Both the position numbers and the translations under genes were made by a program. A model generated the notes under the pieces. It was given only the letters and a program-made list of their open reading frames with translations. It was not told the origin of the DNA and made no database searches. Of a DNA stretch of 57,587 nucleotides, positions 54,387 to 57,587 are shown piece after piece. How positions within the stretch are numbered: position 1 is the first letter of the stretch; the number at the start of each line of letters is the position of its first letter. The stretch comes from Oscillospiraceae bacterium (GTDB taxonomy: Bacteria > Bacillota > Clostridia > Oscillospirales > Acutalibacteraceae), in assembly GCA_902792905.1 (NCBI GenBank), contig CADBBH010000012.1, positions 1 to 57,587 of the forward strand, read 5' to 3'.

Positions 54387-56267
54387 ATGGGTAATCCCGT
54401 AAGCAACCAGAATATCAAGACTTACAGCAAGAAGGAACTTGCAGGTTATCTGACAGGTCTTGCAGGTCAGAATATCATTTATAATATTATTGCGACAGGT
54501 CTTGCTTTTTATTTCCAGAGCGTTATATTCCTGCCGGCAATAGCTTGCTCGCTGATTTTTGCCCTGGCAAGAGTATGGGACGCAATCAATGACCCGATGA
54601 TGGGAACTATCGTTGATAAAACCCACACCAAATGGGGTAAGTGCAAGCCCTATCTTCTTTTCGTTCCCGTAATTATCATGGTAACGACCATACTGCCGTT
54701 TATCAATAATATGTACGCGGAGCCCAATGATTTACACGAAGTTATGCTTCAGGATTCCAATGCGTATGTTGACTACGTTGACAGCGACCTTGTAAAGGAA
54801 CTTGAGTATGACGGTGTCAAGTATCTCTTTGTTCCCGCTGACGGAACATGGGAGCTTCAGAAAGACGAGAGCGGTAAGACTCTTATGGATAAAGACGGCA
54901 ATATCGTAAAGACCAAGGTCATGGTTTATACAGCAGATGATAAACAGCCCGTTACCGATACCGCTCTTGCAGAGACCGTTCTTCAGGAATTCCAGAGTGA
55001 ACTCGGATTTGTCAAGAAGACCGGCGCCAAGGCTGCACTTATTATTGCCTGGGCTGCAATTTCATATGTTCTTTGGGGTATGACCTATACAATCGGCGAT
55101 ATTCCGCTCTGGGGTGTAACCTCGCTTATGACCGAAGATCAGAACGACCGCGCGAAGGTTCTCACTCTTGCCCGTGCCGTTGCCAATGTCGGAATGATAG
55201 GAACTCTCTTTACCATGATTGCACCCGCATTCCAGGGAATGTTCAAAGCGCGCGGCATGGATGAGGCGCATTCTCTCAGAGCCGCTTATATCGCGCTGGC
55301 TATTCTTATGACCGTATTCGCTTCTGTCCTCTTCCAGTTTGCCGGCCTTTCGGTAAAGGAAAAGGTCAATCCTAAGAATCAGAAAACCTATACTATAAAA
55401 GAGAACTTCAAGATTATGTTCGGCAATAAGCCCTTCCGTCAGATTCTTATCTCCGGAATTCTGAGAAGCCCGATTCAGCTCCTTGCGATTGTTGCCATGA
55501 CTCTTGTAATGTATTATTTCTTCAATAACAATATCGGTGCAACCCTGTTCGTTAACGGAGCTTTGAATATTAAACTTGTTCTCAAGATAGTTATTCTCGT
55601 TGTAGGTCTCTTCGGAGGTATGATTGGCTTCCCGCTCATTGTTCCGAAGCTTATCACAAAATTTGAAAAGAAGAAACTTTATAATTTCTTCTCGCTTATC
55701 GGTGCCATTCCCTTTGCTCTTATCTTTGTTTTCTTCCTTATTTCCAAGGGCAATGTTCTTACCTGGGGCGGAATGATTGTAATGGCAATCCTGTTCTTTA
55801 TGGCGGCCGCTTCTATGGGTTCTCTGAATGTTCTTCAGTCCGTTATGATTGCAGATTGCGTTGACTATGAAGAGTATCATACCGGCAACCGTCCTGACGG
55901 CGTATTCTTCTCAGGTCAGTCTTTTATCACAAAACTTTCCGCAGGTATTGCTTCGCTTATTTCGGGCGCTGTCTATGCCGTAGTGGGATTCTCCGACAAG
56001 AATGTTGCGCTTCTCAACAATGCTCTTGTTAACGGCGCGGATTTCAAGACTTATAATGACGGTAAATTTGCCGCCGCTATGTTCTTCCTGATTTCAATCC
56101 CGCCGGCAATCGGTATGGTTCTCGCTGCGCTGCCCACTCTGAAATATGCTCTTCCCAATGACGAGCATAAGAGAATTCTCGCTTCGCTTATCGCAAAGCG
56201 CCACGGCGCGGAAGCCGGAACTGCAGAAGCGACCGAAATCGCGGAAGATTCTGCTCCCGAAGGCTGA
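54387..56267 (+). CDS. GPH-family symporter with a large extracytoplasmic insert
   Basis: A 626-residue sugar:cation symporter. The family motifs LARVWDAINDPMMGTIVDKT and KWGKCKPYL follow helix 2, and IADCVDYEEYHTGNRPDG comes late. Normal GPH proteins are about 450-500 residues; the excess is a hydrophilic insert of roughly 100 residues (about 112-212) between helices 3 and 4, rich in Asp, Glu, Lys and Tyr, with GVKYLFVPADGTWELQKDE. It would lie outside the cell. ATG 54387 follows TAGGAGTGG. It is monocistronic. The substrate is unknown and probably a glycoside. Confidence 0.88.
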   Translation: MGNPVSNQNIKTYSKKELAGYLTGLAGQNIIYNIIATGLAFYFQSVIFLPAIACSLIFALARVWDAINDPMMGTIVDKTHTKWGKCKPYLLFVPVIIMVTTILPFINNMYAEPNDLHEVMLQDSNAYVDYVDSDLVKELEYDGVKYLFVPADGTWELQKDESGKTLMDKDGNIVKTKVMVYTADDKQPVTDTALAETVLQEFQSELGFVKKTGAKAALIIAWAAISYVLWGMTYTIGDIPLWGVTSLMTEDQNDRAKVLTLARAVANVGMIGTLFTMIAPAFQGMFKARGMDEAHSLRAAYIALAILMTVFASVLFQFAGLSVKEKVNPKNQKTYTIKENFKIMFGNKPFRQILISGILRSPIQLLAIVAMTLVMYYFFNNNIGATLFVNGALNIKLVLKIVILVVGLFGGMIGFPLIVPKLITKFEKKKLYNFFSLIGAIPFALIFVFFLISKGNVLTWGGMIVMAILFFMAAASMGSLNVLQSVMIADCVDYEEYHTGNRPDGVFFSGQSFITKLSAGIASLISGAVYAVVGFSDKNVALLNNALVNGADFKTYNDGKFAAAMFFLISIPPAIGMVLAALPTLKYALPNDEHKRILASLIAKRHGAEAGTAEATEIAEDSAPEG

Positions 56268-56282
56268 TATCCAATATTAAAA

Positions 56283-56316
56283 ATGCCCTCTCTTCACGAG
56301 AGGGCTTGTTTTTATT
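56283..56316. terminator. Bidirectional terminator
   Basis: GCCCTCTC (56285-56292), TTCAC, GAGAGGGC (56298-56305), then TTGTTTTTATT, between convergent genes. Confidence 0.88.
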
Positions 56317-56827
56317 TGATTATCCCGATTTTGTTAAGAAAAGAAACTATCCTCATAAACAAAAAGAACGGAAGATAATCGAGGCTCATAAAGAAATTTT
56401 TCACATGATAACCTATCGAGGGGATTACCGTGACTTCAACCTCGCAGGATTTGCCGCTTTCCGGTTCGGTTACAGTTACCTTCGCTTTGCCGAGTTTTTT
56501 ACCTGTAATAAGAACGCTGCCGAATCTTGCCTGCTCACCTTTGTTGGGCTTTACTTCCAGAACGCTTTCGTCACTGCATGTTATCTGAGCTTTATAAATA
56601 TCGAATCTGCTCTCGGATTCCTCAGGAAAGGGATACACGACAAAATACGTCTCGATTCCTTTGTAAGCAATCAGTTTTCCGTCCACGGCAGAAGTTTCAA
56701 GATAATCAATCTCCGCTGACTGAACAGGCGGGTCGTCAGCCGGCTCGTTATCGGCAAAAGCAGTTATCACCGGCAGCATCATAAGGACTGCAAATATAAT
56801 ACACAGTATTTTTTTAAATATCTTCAT
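56312..56827 (-). CDS. Small exported protein with Ig-like (BIG2-type) domain
   Basis: A 171-residue protein. The signal peptide ends near residue 25 (VITAFA). Residues about 60-135 look like a bacterial Ig-like (BIG2) domain, with ITCSDESVLEVKPN and GKKLGKAKVTVTEPESGKSCEVEVTV. The C-terminus is hydrophobic and aromatic (FFMSLDYLPFFLFMRIVSFLNKIG), so it may be held in the membrane. AAAGGAGAA precedes ATG 56827. The function is unknown; it is monocistronic. Confidence 0.75.
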   Translation of the reverse strand: MKIFKKILCIIFAVLMMLPVITAFADNEPADDPPVQSAEIDYLETSAVDGKLIAYKGIETYFVVYPFPEESESRFDIYKAQITCSDESVLEVKPNKGEQARFGSVLITGKKLGKAKVTVTEPESGKSCEVEVTVIPSIGYHVKNFFMSLDYLPFFLFMRIVSFLNKIGIIK

Positions 56828-56931
56828 ATCAATTCTCCTTTACATTTCAATTATATCATAAATCTGTACGCTTTTCAACCTGATGCTCCGCAGGGTTTAT
56901 TGAAGATTATAATAAAAAATTAAAAAAGATA

Positions 56932-56960
56932 TTGATTTTTTTCTTTTATTGTGATAAGAT
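56932..56960 (+). promoter_or_regulatory. Promoter of the tRNA-Arg gene
   Basis: TTGATT (56932-56937), a 17-bp spacer and TAAGAT (56955-56960), 24 bp before the tRNA 5' end. Confidence 0.65.
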
Positions 56961-56983
56961 ATTGACCGTTCCGAATACGACTT

Positions 56984-57060
56984 GCGCCGTTAGCTCAGCT
57001 GGATAGAGTGTTTGGCTACGAACCAAAAGGTCGGGGGTTCGAGTCCCTCACGGCGCGCCA
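56984..57060 (+). tRNA. tRNA-Arg (anticodon ACG)
   Basis: A 77-nt cloverleaf: acceptor GCGCCGT pairs with ACGGCGC, the D-loop is AGCTCAGCTGGATAGAG, the anticodon stem TTTGG/CCAAA holds CTACGAA (anticodon ACG, read as ICG for CGN codons), the T-loop is GGTTCGAGTCC, the discriminator is G and CCA is encoded. Confidence 0.97.
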
Positions 57061-57062
57061 AC

Positions 57063-57123
57063 TGCAACGTATCCGAACTTTTTCTTTGCAAGAGAATTCT
57101 TCGGATGCGTTGTTTGTTTTTAA
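57063..57123 (+). terminator. Terminator after the tRNA
   Basis: CAACGTATCCGAA (57065-57077) pairs with TTCGGATGCGTTG (57100-57112), followed by TTTGTTTTT. Confidence 0.85.
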
Positions 57124-57129
57124 ATATAG

Positions 57130-57170
57130 AAAAAAGCCCTGTGTACAGTTTGAATTCAGTACACAGGGCT
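57130..57170 (-). terminator. Terminator of the frameshifted small gene
   Basis: A perfect 12-bp stem, AGCCCTGTGTAC (57135-57146) with GTACACAGGGCT (57159-57170), followed on the minus strand by six T. It directly follows the small gene's stop. Confidence 0.88.
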
Positions 57171-57178
57171 ACGTCTGT

Positions 57179-57377
57179 TTAATTGGATTTTTCATTTTCA
57201 ATCCTCTCGGCGTATTCAAGTATTTCCGGTATAAACATCCGTGCAAGTATTGTAATCACTTCATCGGATACCGGTTCTTCTTCGCCGATTTGTTCAATAG
57301 TTTCATTTGTTATCACGATAGATTTAGCCAATTACGCGGTATACAAACTTATCCATATCTTCAAATGACCTCTTCAT
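57179..57377 (-). pseudogene. Small mobile-element-like ORF with a one-base frameshift
   Basis: Starting at ATG 57377, with AGAGGAGG about 8 nt upstream, the minus strand encodes MKRSFEDMDKFVYRVIG and then TAA (57324-57326). Removing one base at about 57326 restores a frame that continues for 48 more codons, KSIVITNETIEQIGEEEPV... to the TAA at 57179-57181. A good start, a strong terminator right after the second half and continuous protein-like sequence argue that this was one gene of about 65 residues. The frameshift may be real or an assembly error. I do not recognise the family; small ORFs of this size often accompany recombinases. Confidence 0.6.
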
Positions 57378-57425
57378 TCATAATCCTCCTCTCTTTATGT
57401 ATTATACGGATGGTCGCGGTCGTTA

Positions 57426-57445
57426 CTTTGAAATCGATTTCAAAG
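57426..57445. promoter_or_regulatory. Perfect 20-bp palindrome upstream of the small ORF
   Basis: CTTTGAAATC/GATTTCAAAG is fully self-complementary. On the minus strand a TATAAT box (near 57412-57417) lies just downstream, so the palindrome covers the -35 area of the small gene. It is likely to be an operator. Confidence 0.55.
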
Positions 57446-57452
57446 CCTGAAG

Positions 57453-57587
57453 TCACTTATGACTATCATGCTTCAGATTGATAATGGTTTTTCTGAAGTT
57501 GTCACCTTTCGGGTGAATAACGGGATTTGGTTTTGTGATTTTGTAAGGATTCAATTCTTCGGCGTTCACGGTATTCATATAACTCTT
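57453..57587 (-). CDS. C-terminal end of an unidentified protein
   Basis: An open frame of 44 codons enters from beyond the window and stops with TGA at 57453-57455. The end reads NAEELNPYKITKPNP, then VIHPKGDNFRKTIINLKHD. It is basic and without a motif I recognise. The position next to the frameshifted small ORF and the tRNA suggests an integrated element, but this is inference. Confidence 0.5.
   Translation of the reverse strand, partial: KSYMNTVNAEELNPYKITKPNPVIHPKGDNFRKTIINLKHDSHK

Noticed and set aside
55062-55880. 272-codon open frame antisense to the second GPH symporter
   Set aside because: It mirrors the transmembrane gene and reads as low-complexity polar sequence with no family resemblance.
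1-57587. CRISPR arrays, toxin-antitoxin pairs, phage genes or rRNA operons
   Set aside because: I saw no regularly spaced repeats, no paired small toxin-antitoxin genes, no phage structural genes and no rRNA sequence.

Overview
The window looks like chromosomal DNA of an uncultured gut or rumen Clostridia, most likely Oscillospirales/Ruminococcaceae-like. This is inferred from the moderate GC content, strong AGGAGG-type ribosome binding sites, occasional TTG starts, a T-box leader before valS, a yybP-ykoY riboswitch before a P-type ATPase, an OhrR-type peroxide operon, and several glycoside hydrolases and GPH-type sugar symporters. There is no rRNA, CRISPR array, phage or complete insertion sequence. 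All three stop codons are used normally.

Both edges carry mobile-element DNA. The left edge (2-1231) is the C-terminal part of a large serine recombinase. At the right edge a tRNA-Arg(ACG) gene is followed by a frameshifted small ORF, a 20-bp perfect palindrome and the 3' end of an unidentified gene.

1.5-9.1 kb: a YdbC/PC4-like DNA-binding protein, acetyl-CoA-type MetA directly downstream of a 953-residue cell-wall amidase, a PflX-like radical SAM protein, MscL with a zinc-ribbon tail, a DUF4091/GH123-like protein, and a 57-residue hydrophobic peptide behind a perfect consensus promoter. 9.3-11.7 kb: glutathione peroxidase, a TSCPD protein, OhrR and a CDF metal exporter form a probable operon. 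A sequence matching the known B. subtilis OhrR operator lies between its -35 and -10 boxes. 11.8-24.8 kb: a secreted transglutaminase-like protein overlapping dus, a secreted Cys/His protein, two overlapping flavoproteins, a MATE exporter, a cytoplasmic-looking polysaccharide deacetylase, a tyrosine phosphatase, a third flavoprotein and a secreted lipase-like hydrolase.

24.9-27.4 kb: a MocR regulator diverges from an ECF S component and a DUF436 protein, with two palindromes between them; a role in vitamin B6 uptake is an inference. 27.5-31.6 kb: divergent GH2 and GH78 enzymes. 31.6-34.5 kb: a Mn2+ riboswitch and a Ca/Mn-type P-type ATPase. 34.6-38.0 kb: a SulP permease, an MBL-fold protein, a cyclophilin gene broken by an in-frame TAG, and a lipoprotein. 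38.1-42.3 kb: T-box, valS and folC. 42.4-56.3 kb: an accessory, carbohydrate-oriented region with a DapA/NanA-family aldolase, a long SDR epimerase, an orphan family 5 solute-binding lipoprotein, a GH38/GH57-like enzyme, two GPH symporters (one with a roughly 100-residue insert) and a large surface protein.

The best candidates for new biology are the GH38/57-like plus GPH cluster, the 57-residue peptide, the peroxide-controlled operon that ends in a metal exporter, and the 759-residue surface protein.
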